DNA of 8,664 nucleotides from Syntrophaceae bacterium. Lineage in GTDB: Bacteria; Desulfobacterota; Syntrophorhabdia; Syntrophorhabdales; WCHB1-27. The notes beneath the pieces are model-generated. The model was not told the origin of the DNA, did not search any database, and was given only the letters and a program-made list of their open reading frames with translations. Made by a program: the position numbers and the translations under genes. Below, piece by piece: positions 1-6,629 of this stretch. The stretch is from NCBI GenBank assembly GCA_003165115.1, contig PLSJ01000164.1, positions 1-8,664 of the forward strand. The letters run 5' to 3'. Each line of letters starts with the position of its first letter. Position 1 is the first letter of the stretch.

Positions 1-1533
1 GGCTTCGGAAAGACGGAGGTGGCGATCAGGTCTGCCTTCAAGGCGATAATCGACAACAAACAGGCGGCGGTACTCGTGCCGACCACTGTCCTGGCGCAGC
101 AGCATTACAAGACCTTCTCCGAAAGATTCCGCGACTACCCGGTCAACGTGGAGAGGCTCTCCCGGTTCCGGTCAAAAGAAGAGCAGGCCCGGACGGTGGA
201 GCGATTGAAGAAAGGGTCCGTGGACATGGTGATAGGCACGCACCGCCTGCTGCAGAAGGACATACAGTTTAAAGACCTCGGCCTTCTCATCGTCGACGAG
301 GAACACCGGTTCGGCGTGAAGCATAAAGAGAAGCTCAAGCTCCTCAAGAAAGACGTCGACGTGCTTACCCTCAGCGCCACCCCTATCCCGAGGACGCTCC
401 ATATGGCCATCACGGGCATCAAGGACCTCAGCATCATCAACACCCCTCCCCTTGACCGGCTTGCGGTGAAGACGCAGGTGGTGAAATTCAACGAAACGGT
501 TATCAGGAAGGCGGTGACGGCGGAGCTGGAGCGTGGCGGGCAGGTGTTTTTCGTCCATAACGTCATCTATAACATCGGGATCGTTCACGAGCAGCTAAAG
601 AAGATGCTCCCCAATGTAAGGATAGCGGTTGCCCATGGGAAGATGAATGAAAAGGATCTCGAGCGGATCATGCTCGGCTTCATCGGCGGAGAATACGACC
701 TTCTCCTCTGTACCAACATCATCGAATCGGGACTCGACATCGCGAATGTGAACACCATCTTCATCAATAACGCCCACAGGTTCGGGCTGGCGGACCTCTA
801 CCAGCTGCGGGGCAGGGTGGGCAGGAGCGCAAAGCAGAGTTATGCCTACCTGCTCGTGCCGAAAGAGGAGGCCCTCACGAGAGACTCCCTGGCGAGGCTC
901 AAGATACTCGAAGAGCTGACCGAACTCGGATCGGGATTGAAAGTGGCAAATTACGATCTGGAGATAAGGGGCGCGGGCAACCTGCTCGGCAAAGAACAAT
1001 CCGGCCATATAAACCTTGTCGGGTTCGAGCTGTACTGCCGCATGCTGGAAGAGGCCGTGAAGGAGCTGAGGAAGGAGGTCGGACAGGTGGAGGAGCCCGT
1101 GACGGAGATCAACCTCCCCTTGAGCGCGTTCATCCCGGATTCCTACATCGGGGACGAGACGAACAAGCTCCTGACCTACAAGCGGCTCTCCAAGATCAAG
1201 ACCGATGACGAGCTTGCGGAGATGGAAGAGGAGCTGAAGGACCGCTACGGCCCGGTCCCTCTCCCGCTCGTGAACCTGCTGCAGATAATAGGTCTCAAGA
1301 TCCTCCTCACCGGCATGAAGATGAAGCGGCTCGAATGCACGGGAAAGCAGATCATCATGCAGGTCACCGAACGGACGCCCCTGGACATGAAGAAGGTCCT
1401 GAAGATGGTAAAGGAGGGGAGGGAGCGGATCAAGCTCTTGCCCGACGGAAGGATCGTCATCCAAAACGATCAAAAGCCGCAGGATATCGTCAGGGTCGCA
1501 AGAAATGTGTTGATGCAGCTTATGGCGGTATGA
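1..1533 (+). CDS. mfd: Transcription-repair coupling factor Mfd, C-terminal part (5' truncated by window edge)
   Basis: Mfd is a DNA translocase that removes RNA polymerase stalled at DNA lesions and recruits UvrA for nucleotide excision repair. The reading frame is open from base 1, so the gene begins upstream; the 510 residues seen are roughly the last 45% of a protein that is about 1150 residues in E. coli. The fragment starts inside Walker A (GFGKTE, residues 1-6). It continues with motif Ia (VPTTVLAQQ), motif II DEEH (99-102), motif III SATPIPRTL (from 125), motif V around TNIIESGLDIA and motif VI QLRGRVGR (268-275). The translocation (TRG) region follows (EIRGAGNLLGKEQSGH). The C-terminal regulatory domain D7 then runs from about NLPLSAFIPDSYIGDE to the end. 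The GKTE, DEEH and QLRGRVGR signatures with the TRG region separate Mfd from RecG. It ends in TGA at 1531-1533, 24 bases before the next gene. Nothing looks broken. Confidence 0.97.
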   Translation, partial: GFGKTEVAIRSAFKAIIDNKQAAVLVPTTVLAQQHYKTFSERFRDYPVNVERLSRFRSKEEQARTVERLKKGSVDMVIGTHRLLQKDIQFKDLGLLIVDEEHRFGVKHKEKLKLLKKDVDVLTLSATPIPRTLHMAITGIKDLSIINTPPLDRLAVKTQVVKFNETVIRKAVTAELERGGQVFFVHNVIYNIGIVHEQLKKMLPNVRIAVAHGKMNEKDLERIMLGFIGGEYDLLLCTNIIESGLDIANVNTIFINNAHRFGLADLYQLRGRVGRSAKQSYAYLLVPKEEALTRDSLARLKILEELTELGSGLKVANYDLEIRGAGNLLGKEQSGHINLVGFELYCRMLEEAVKELRKEVGQVEEPVTEINLPLSAFIPDSYIGDETNKLLTYKRLSKIKTDDELAEMEEELKDRYGPVPLPLVNLLQIIGLKILLTGMKMKRLECTGKQIIMQVTERTPLDMKKVLKMVKEGRERIKLLPDGRIVIQNDQKPQDIVRVARNVLMQLMAV

Positions 1534-1557
1534 TATAAGACAAAATATGAGGTGACC

Positions 1558-2550
1558 ATGAAAAAGTGTCTGATTTTTTTATTCCTTCTTCTGCCGCTGA
1601 TCGCGTGCTCGAAGAAGCATGAGGAAAAGGTTCTCGCGACGATAGACGGGGAGAAGATCACCCTGCAGGAGTTCAATGCCGAGCTTGATAAGATCCCCAT
1701 GAATATGAAGATGCTGGTAGCGGGGCAGAGCGGGAAAAAGAACTTCCTCGACAGGCTGATCGTGCAAAAGCTTCTTTTGAAGGAAGCGAAAAAGGAAAAT
1801 CTAGAGAAGGACAAGGATTTCCAGGACAAGCTTGCCGAATTCAAGAACCAGTTGATAATGCAGACGCTGCTCAGCAAAAAGATCGCGAAAGAGTCGAACT
1901 TCTCCGATGAGGAACTGCAGAAATATTACGACGCCCATAAGGAAGAGTTCAAGAAAGAAAGGGAGATACAGACAAGGCAGATCGTCGTCAAGTCCGAACA
2001 GGAGGCGAAGGAGCTGGAAGGGAAGATAGCGAAGGGTGAGGATTTTGCCGATCTGGCGAAAAGGTATTCACTCGACCCGAGTGCCAAGACAAACGGCGGC
2101 GACATAGGCTACCATCCAAAAGGCACTCTCATCCCCGAGTATGAAGAGGCGGCCTTCAAGCTGACAAAGACCGGACAGGTAAGCGCGCCCGTGAAGACCC
2201 AGCTGGGCTACCACATCATAAAGCTCGAAGGGATGAAGCCGCCGACTTATGTGCCCTTCAACGAGGTGAAGGATTTTATCAGGCAAAAGCTGACACAGGA
2301 AAAGCAGACCGAGATGGTCCAAAAATATATCGAGGATCTGAAGAAGAACACAAAGATCGTCGTGAATGCGGATCTCCTCAAAGAGGAAGGGAAGCAGGCC
2401 GAGACACCGGCAAAGACCGAAGGCGCAAAGCCGGAAGGTGCGACCGCACCGCCGCCCGCCGGAACGGCGACACCCGAAGCGACGGCGAAACCGGAGGCGA
2501 AGGAGCAGGGAAGCGCCCCGGCAAAGACGGGGCCGGAGACCACAAAATGA
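1558..2550 (+). CDS. PpiC-type (parvulin) peptidyl-prolyl isomerase lipoprotein
   Basis: Probable outer-membrane-anchored folding factor that isomerises X-Pro bonds in exported proteins. The N-terminus is a lipoprotein signal: MKK, a hydrophobic stretch, then lipobox LIAC with the lipidated Cys at residue 17, followed by Ser, a residue that in E. coli permits sorting to the outer membrane. Residues about 25-130 form a SurA/PrsA-like N-domain (ATIDGEKITLQEFNAELDKI). A single parvulin domain spans about 137-225, with the typical GGDIGY, LIPEYEEAAF and LGYHIIKLE elements. Residues about 279-330 are a low-complexity tail rich in Pro, Ala, Lys, Glu and Thr, likely disordered. I chose ATG 1558 (330 residues) over GTG 1552 because GTG lies inside the Shine-Dalgarno-like GAGGTGA (1549-1555). 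The stop overlaps the next start in ATGA (2547-2550), so the two parvulins are translationally coupled. PrsA-like foldase is the closest alternative name. Confidence 0.9.
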   Translation: MKKCLIFLFLLLPLIACSKKHEEKVLATIDGEKITLQEFNAELDKIPMNMKMLVAGQSGKKNFLDRLIVQKLLLKEAKKENLEKDKDFQDKLAEFKNQLIMQTLLSKKIAKESNFSDEELQKYYDAHKEEFKKEREIQTRQIVVKSEQEAKELEGKIAKGEDFADLAKRYSLDPSAKTNGGDIGYHPKGTLIPEYEEAAFKLTKTGQVSAPVKTQLGYHIIKLEGMKPPTYVPFNEVKDFIRQKLTQEKQTEMVQKYIEDLKKNTKIVVNADLLKEEGKQAETPAKTEGAKPEGATAPPPAGTATPEATAKPEAKEQGSAPAKTGPETTK

Positions 2551-3476
2551 GGCGGCTCTTTTTCATCGTGTGTGTGGCCCTCGTCACGCTCGCGCCTTCC
2601 GTTTCACGGGCGGAGGTCACGGACAGGATAATAGCTATTGTCAACGACGAAATCGTCACGCTCCGGGAAGTGGAAAGGTTCGTGGCGGTCGAAAAAAAGA
2701 GCCGCTACTCCTCGATGAACGAGTACACGAGGAACTTGGCGCTCAGGGAAAAACTGGATACGTTCATCGAGGGGATGCTTATCGCCCAGCAGGCAAAGAA
2801 GCTGAAGGTGGAAGTGACCGACAAGGACATACAGGAGACGGTCGACAATATTAAGAAACAGCACCTCATCACGGAGACCGAGCTGAAACAGCAGTTGAAG
2901 AAGGACAATATCGACTACAAGGAGTTCATTCAGGGCATAAAGAGGAGTATAATCAGGACCAAGGTCCTGTCAAGGACCATCATGCAGGAGATGGACCTGG
3001 ATGAAAAGAGCCTGAAGGCCGAGTATGACGCCCATATCGGCGATTACGTGCAGGTGGAATACAGGCTGCAGCATATTTTTGTCTCGTCGCAGAGAAAAGA
3101 CGCGGCCGAAAGGGCGCAGAAGGCATTGAAAGCGCTTGAGCAGGAAAAGCCGTTCGGAGAGGTAGCCAGTGAATTTTCAGACGACGTGTCGAACACGCCG
3201 GGTGGGGATATGGGTTTTGTGAAGAAAGAGGACCTTATCCCCGAGCTGAGAGAGGCGGTCAAGCTTCTCATCCCGGGGACGTACAGTAATATCGTCCACA
3301 CCCCTTTCGGATACAATATCCTCAAGCTCAACGAGACAAAGAAAGGCCAGGCCGCCTCCTTTGAATCCGTCAAGGATAGCATCAAGCAAAAACTTTTCAT
3401 GCTGGAGTCGGAAAAAAGGTATAAGACGTATATCGCCAAGCTGAGGTCCTCTTCATATATCGAGGTCAAGATCTGA
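2547..3476 (+). CDS. SurA-like periplasmic peptidyl-prolyl isomerase/chaperone
   Basis: Likely periplasmic chaperone for outer-membrane proteins. The first 22 residues are a cleavable signal peptide (MRR, hydrophobic core, probable cut after SRA). The mature protein starts EVTDRIIAIVNDEIVTLREV, which is the hallmark opening of the SurA N-domain. The helical N-domain runs to about residue 165. One parvulin domain follows (about 170-260), with LQHIFVSS, GGDMGFVKKEDLIPEL and FGYNILKLNE. A final helix (about 270-309) should pack back on the N-domain. At 309 residues it has one parvulin domain where E. coli SurA (about 428 residues) has two, so I leave the symbol empty; single-parvulin SurA-like proteins are common outside Gammaproteobacteria. 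The ATG sits in the ATGA overlap with the upstream lipoprotein gene, with GGAG at 2535-2538 as ribosome site. The pair probably acts on the same envelope clients. Confidence 0.9.
   Translation: MRRLFFIVCVALVTLAPSVSRAEVTDRIIAIVNDEIVTLREVERFVAVEKKSRYSSMNEYTRNLALREKLDTFIEGMLIAQQAKKLKVEVTDKDIQETVDNIKKQHLITETELKQQLKKDNIDYKEFIQGIKRSIIRTKVLSRTIMQEMDLDEKSLKAEYDAHIGDYVQVEYRLQHIFVSSQRKDAAERAQKALKALEQEKPFGEVASEFSDDVSNTPGGDMGFVKKEDLIPELREAVKLLIPGTYSNIVHTPFGYNILKLNETKKGQAASFESVKDSIKQKLFMLESEKRYKTYIAKLRSSSYIEVKI
3462..3475 (+). promoter_or_regulatory. Ribosome-binding site and CTG initiator for pdxA
   Basis: GAGGT (3462-3466) lies inside the end of the surA-like gene, and GAGG is seven bases before CTG at 3473. 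The CTG overlaps the surA-like stop as CTGA, the same geometry as the ATGA coupling one gene upstream. The ATG at 3494 has no comparable purine-rich site at the right distance: the sequence just before it is cgcatagcgataacg. This supports initiation at CTG, or an ATG-to-CTG difference in this sequence. Confidence 0.6.
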
Positions 3477-4477
3477 AACGCATAGCGATAACGATGGGCG
3501 ACCCCGCCGGCATCGGCGGGGAACTCATTCTGAAGGCCCTGACGAGGCTCACCCGGAGGAGCATACCGGTCATCATCGGGGATGCTTCGGTCCTCGATTC
3601 CGTCAGCCGACGCATGTTTCAAGGCACCCAATTCAGGATGAAGCCGCTGGGACAAGGGTCGGCCGGCGAGGCTGAGTTCGTGGACCTGGGGGCGATGAAA
3701 GGGGAGGTCCGCTTCGGATTAAGCGACGCCTCCTGCGGCGCAGCATCGTACCGTTACCTGAGAGAGGCATTAAAGCTCATCTTTTCTGGCAGCGTCTCGG
3801 CGGTCGTCACTTGTCCCATAAACAAGAAATCGATCCGGTCGGCGGGCATGCCGTTTCCCGGCCATACGGAGCTTTTCGCCCATTACGCGGGCGTGACCGA
3901 TTACGTGATGATGATGCGGAACAGGCGTCTGACGGTCAGCCTGGTCACCATCCACGTCCCCTTAAAAGACGTACCCGCCCTCATTACACCGGAAAAGGTC
4001 TTCACCTGCATCGCCCTCACCGACCGTAGTCTGAAGGCCGATTTCGGCGTCCCCTCACCTCGCCTCCGGGTCTGCGGACTGAACCCTCATGCCGGAGAGC
4101 AGGGCGTTATCGGCGATGAAGAGGGTGCGATCACCGAGGCTGTCCACAGGGCACGCGCGGCGGGTATGCGCTTGGAAGGTCCGATTGCCGCCGATTCCCT
4201 TTTTCATGCGCCGGGAAGTGATGCGTGCATCGCCATGTATCACGACCAGGGACTCATCCCCGTCAAAACACTCGATTTTTCCAGGACGGTCAATATCACC
4301 CTGGGCCTGCCTTTCGTGAGGACTTCGGTCGGCCATGGCACGGGCCTTGACATAGCCGGTAAGGGCGTGGCCGACCCTACGAGCCTGATCGAGGCCTACA
4401 GGGTCGCCGAATCTATGGTAATGGTGAGATCACGGGGCTTTTGCGCGCCCCCTTTTGAAGGATTTCCCTCTGCGTAA
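3473..4477 (+). CDS. pdxA: 4-hydroxythreonine-4-phosphate dehydrogenase PdxA, probable CTG start
   Basis: PdxA oxidises 4-phosphohydroxy-L-threonine with NAD(P) in the DXP-dependent pathway to pyridoxal 5'-phosphate; it acts in the cytoplasm. Recognisable elements are MGDPAGIG near the start, CPINK, GHTE (substrate His/Thr), and three metal-binding His in IHVPL, NPHAGE and MYHDQG. Counted from CTG these are His161, His206 and His257, closely parallel to E. coli His166, His211 and His266. The NITLGLPFVRTSV block follows. The first ATG (3494) would start the protein at MGDPAGIG and remove the first beta strand. The frame upstream reads KRIAIT, as in normal PdxA N-termini, and its only plausible initiator is CTG 3473, seven bases after GAGG (3462-3465) and overlapping the previous stop as CTGA. 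The length from CTG is 334 residues. Oddities: GIGGE where GIGPE/D is usual, and SVGHGTG where SVDHGTA is usual. A PdxA2-type paralogue acting on another phosphorylated hydroxy acid is possible. Confidence 0.9.
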   Translation: MKRIAITMGDPAGIGGELILKALTRLTRRSIPVIIGDASVLDSVSRRMFQGTQFRMKPLGQGSAGEAEFVDLGAMKGEVRFGLSDASCGAASYRYLREALKLIFSGSVSAVVTCPINKKSIRSAGMPFPGHTELFAHYAGVTDYVMMMRNRRLTVSLVTIHVPLKDVPALITPEKVFTCIALTDRSLKADFGVPSPRLRVCGLNPHAGEQGVIGDEEGAITEAVHRARAAGMRLEGPIAADSLFHAPGSDACIAMYHDQGLIPVKTLDFSRTVNITLGLPFVRTSVGHGTGLDIAGKGVADPTSLIEAYRVAESMVMVRSRGFCAPPFEGFPSA

Positions 4478-4498
4478 CATAAACCGGGGGTGGGCGGA

Positions 4499-5827
4499 AT
4501 GGGCGGACCGGAAGATCGGTTGATCGATATTTTTCGCTCCGTTATCGAAGCGGCCGACCCGTACGACGCCGTCGCCCGCCAGGGAGACGAGATCCTCGCG
4601 AGGTACAACAAAGGACGGTATAAGCGGTTCTTTGTCCTTGGGTTCGGAAAAGCGGTCTCTCCCATGTTGCGGGCACTCACCGATGGAATGGGAGGGGTTG
4701 TCACGGCCGGGGTCGCCATCACGAAGCGCGGCTACCAGGTGGAGGCCGGTCCCGCTTACCCCATCGACGTGTACGAGGCGGGACATCCCCTGCCCGACGA
4801 GGCGGGACTGAGGGCCACCATGGAGGCCATCAGGCTCGCAAAGACTTTTGACGACGAGACCTTTCTGGTCTGTCTGATATCGGGCGGAGGCTCGGCCCTC
4901 CTTGTGGCGCCTTATACCGGCATCTCCCTGAGAGAGAAACAGGAGACGACCGATTTACTGCTGAAAGCAGGCGCGGACATTTACGAGCTGAACGCCGTGA
5001 GGAAGCATGCTTCTCTCGTGAAGGGCGGGAGGCTTGCGGAGATCGCCGGCCGTGCGACGATAGAATCGTTGATCCTCTCCGACGTCATGGGCGACCCTCT
5101 CGACGTCATTGCCTCGGGGCCGACCGCCCCCGACAGCACCACCTATGCCGACGCGCTGGCTGTGATCGAGAAATACCGGCTCGACGCCAGGATCCCCCGC
5201 GGCCTTTTTCATCTCCTTACCGAAGGCGCCCATGGACGCGTCCCTGAAACACCGAAGGAAGGCAACCCTCTGTTCCGGAAGGTGACGAACAGGATCGTCG
5301 GGAGCAACAAGAGCGCCGTGGAGGCGGGGAAGCGGAAGGCCCTTCGGCTCGGCTTTGAAGCGACGCTCCTTTCTACGGAGGTCCGCGGAGAGGCGCGCGA
5401 AATGGGCCTTTGGCTTGCGGAAAAGGTAAAAGCCACCCGGGCGCTGCGCGGCGGCCCGTCGGGGACCGGGAAGCGTATCTGCCTGATCTCGGGCGGAGAA
5501 ACGACGGTGACGGTAAGAGGGCAAGGGCTCGGCGGACGGAACATGGAGCTCGCCCTCGCCTTTGCCCTTGAGATAGCAGGCGTTGAGGGGGTCACGCTCC
5601 TCTCCGCCGGGACCGACGGGAGCGACGGCCCGACGGATGCCGCGGGAGCGATCGTGGACGGCCACACCATTGCCAGGGCGAGGGCGGCCGGTCTTGACCC
5701 GGACAGCTACCTGGCCGACAACGATTCATACCACTTTTTTCTGAAGACAGGCGGTCTTTTTGTCACCGGACCGACAGGGACAAACGTCATGGACGTCCAG
5801 ATCGTGCTCCTGGACGGCGACGCATAA
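4499..5827 (+). CDS. gckA: Glycerate 2-kinase, GckA/TtuD (DUF4147-MOFRL) family
   Basis: Cytoplasmic enzyme of the MOFRL family expected to phosphorylate D-glycerate with ATP to 2-phosphoglycerate, feeding glycerate from serine, glyoxylate or tartrate breakdown into lower glycolysis. The N-terminal DUF4147 half contains FVLGFGKAVSPM, the nucleotide-binding LISGGGSALL (Ser128 onward), NAVRKHASLVKGGRLAEIA and SDVMGDPLDVIASGPTAPD. The C-terminal MOFRL half contains LISGGETTVTVRGQGLGGRN, SAGTDGSDGPTDAAGA (from about 369) and a closing GLFVTGPTGTNVMDVQI, all typical. I start at ATG 4499 (442 residues): GGGGGTG at 4486-4492 makes a good Shine-Dalgarno six bases upstream, and the alternative GTG at 4490 falls within it. 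Length is normal for the family. It is the last gene of the left operon, 21 bases after pdxA, and converges on the PII operon. Hydroxypyruvate reductase is an old mis-annotation of this family. Confidence 0.92.
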   Translation: MGGPEDRLIDIFRSVIEAADPYDAVARQGDEILARYNKGRYKRFFVLGFGKAVSPMLRALTDGMGGVVTAGVAITKRGYQVEAGPAYPIDVYEAGHPLPDEAGLRATMEAIRLAKTFDDETFLVCLISGGGSALLVAPYTGISLREKQETTDLLLKAGADIYELNAVRKHASLVKGGRLAEIAGRATIESLILSDVMGDPLDVIASGPTAPDSTTYADALAVIEKYRLDARIPRGLFHLLTEGAHGRVPETPKEGNPLFRKVTNRIVGSNKSAVEAGKRKALRLGFEATLLSTEVRGEAREMGLWLAEKVKATRALRGGPSGTGKRICLISGGETTVTVRGQGLGGRNMELALAFALEIAGVEGVTLLSAGTDGSDGPTDAAGAIVDGHTIARARAAGLDPDSYLADNDSYHFFLKTGGLFVTGPTGTNVMDVQIVLLDGDA

Positions 5828-5831
5828 AGCA

Positions 5832-5889
5832 GACGCGGGCCTCGCCTTCTTCGTGCATCAGGGGGTAGCCGAAGGTGAGGGCCCGCGTC
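5832..5889. terminator. Long imperfect hairpin between convergent operons, likely bidirectional terminator
   Basis: Left arm 5832-5849 (gacgcgggcctcgccttc) pairs with right arm 5871-5889 over about 18 base pairs, with one bulged base and one G-T wobble; the loop is about 21 bases. It begins four bases after the glycerate kinase stop and ends 28 bases before the stop of the last PII gene on the other strand. Neither side has a strong T-run. On the - strand a short CTTTATG follows, so termination may be inefficient or Rho-assisted, or the hairpin may mainly protect 3' ends. A second, smaller inverted repeat (CCGGA 5889-5893 with TCCGG 5907-5911) overlaps its edge. Confidence 0.65.
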
Positions 5890-5917
5890 CGGAAGGTGCG
5901 CTCTTATCCGGTCCGTG

Positions 5918-6250
5918 TCACGAGGCGGCGGCGCTCCTGGCCATCCGTCTCCAGACGACATCCTCCGTGGGGAAGACGGCAATCCTGCTCTGCCCCGATG
6001 GGTCCTTCTTCGCCGTCTCCCGGATGAGGGCGACGGCACTCTCCATCATTTCATCGGGTATCACCAGCTCGACCTTCGCCTCCGTGACGTAAGGCGGCTC
6101 AATTTTGACGCCCCTGTAGACCTGCGGCAATCCCTGTCCGCCGAAACCCTTCACCTCGGTGACGGTCATTGTCATGATGCCTATCACCGAGAGGCTCTGT
6201 CGCGTTACCTCGACCTCCGAGGGATCGAGTATCGCCTCTATCTTTTTCAT
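5918..6250 (-). CDS. Divergent PII-family (GlnB/GlnK-like) signalling protein
   Basis: PII proteins are cytoplasmic trimers that sense ATP/ADP and 2-oxoglutarate and act through a flexible T-loop. This 110-residue protein has the PII fold signature: MKKIEAIL at strand 1, then MTVTEVKGFGGQG leading into the T-loop, and KVELVIPDE. Many functional positions differ from E. coli GlnB. Arg38 of GFGRQ is Gly, the T-loop is one residue shorter, the position of Tyr51 is Ile and that of Lys58 is Glu. The B-loop, normally TGxxGDGK, reads KDPSGQSR. The C-loop RIRTGE is replaced by WRRMARSAAAS at the C-terminus. Gln39 and a Tyr at the Tyr46 position remain. The protein may bind nucleotide weakly or differently, or work in mixed trimers with its neighbour. 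It starts at ATG 6250 with GAGGAGAGGAAAG (6263-6251) directly upstream, 15 bases after the preceding PII stop. It is the last gene of the permease operon. Confidence 0.87.
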   Translation of the reverse strand: MKKIEAILDPSEVEVTRQSLSVIGIMTMTVTEVKGFGGQGLPQVYRGVKIEPPYVTEAKVELVIPDEMMESAVALIRETAKKDPSGQSRIAVFPTEDVVWRRMARSAAAS

Positions 6251-6265
6251 CTTTCCTCTCCTCGC

Positions 6266-6604
6266 CTATATGGTCGTTTTGCCCCGATCGCCCGTCCTGA
6301 TCTGGATGGCATCGTCTATAGTGTAGACGAAGATCTTCCCGTCCCCTTCCTTTCCCGTCAGGGCCGCATCGCGTATCACCTTGACTATCCTGTCCACATC
6401 CTCGTCGTTTGCCACGATCTCGATCTTTGCCTTGGTGAGGAGCCCCGTCTTGTACTTCTTGCCGCGGAACTCCTGTTCGACGCCCTGCTGTCTCCCGTGA
6501 CCCTCTATTTCCGTCATCATGAGACCGGGGCAGTTCGCGCCCCCCAAAGCCGCGTAGACATCGCCCGCCTTCGTGGGACGAATTACCGCTTCTATCTTTT
6601 TCAT
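6266..6604 (-). CDS. PII signalling protein, GlnK-like, canonical binding loops
   Basis: A 112-residue PII protein, the usual full length. It starts MKKIEAVIRP and enters the T-loop through EGHGRQQG. It keeps Arg38, Gln39, Tyr51 (in GKKYK) and Lys58. It has a complete B-loop TGKEGDGKIFV and the C-loop signature IRTGDRG, so it should bind Mg-ATP and 2-oxoglutarate normally. Position 46, often Tyr, is Phe. The GHGRQ-type T-loop entry, in place of GFGRQ, resembles GlnK forms of archaea, clostridia and some Deltaproteobacteria. Tyr51 is the residue uridylylated in Proteobacteria, but no GlnD is visible here and modification cannot be inferred. ATG 6604 is preceded by AAGGAGG (6616-6610), five bases away. 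The gene lies 25 bases after the permease-PII fusion gene. PII genes usually sit beside amtB, so an APC permease as partner is unusual. Confidence 0.93.
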   Translation of the reverse strand: MKKIEAVIRPTKAGDVYAALGGANCPGLMMTEIEGHGRQQGVEQEFRGKKYKTGLLTKAKIEIVANDEDVDRIVKVIRDAALTGKEGDGKIFVYTIDDAIQIRTGDRGKTTI

Positions 6605-6629
6605 GGTATCCTCCTTGTAAGAACCTTTT

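Noticed and set aside
595..1473. 292-codon open frame on the - strand inside mfd
   Set aside because: It is antisense to strongly conserved Mfd motifs, its translation has no recognisable domain, and it follows from the G+C-rich codon pattern of the sense gene.
3044..3655. 203-codon open frame on the - strand across the surA-like/pdxA junction
   Set aside because: It is a shadow of two well-supported genes, with no recognisable motif or ribosome site.
4955..5665. 236-codon open frame on the - strand inside the glycerate kinase gene
   Set aside because: The sense frame carries all DUF4147 and MOFRL signatures. The antisense product is Arg/Pro-rich low-information sequence.
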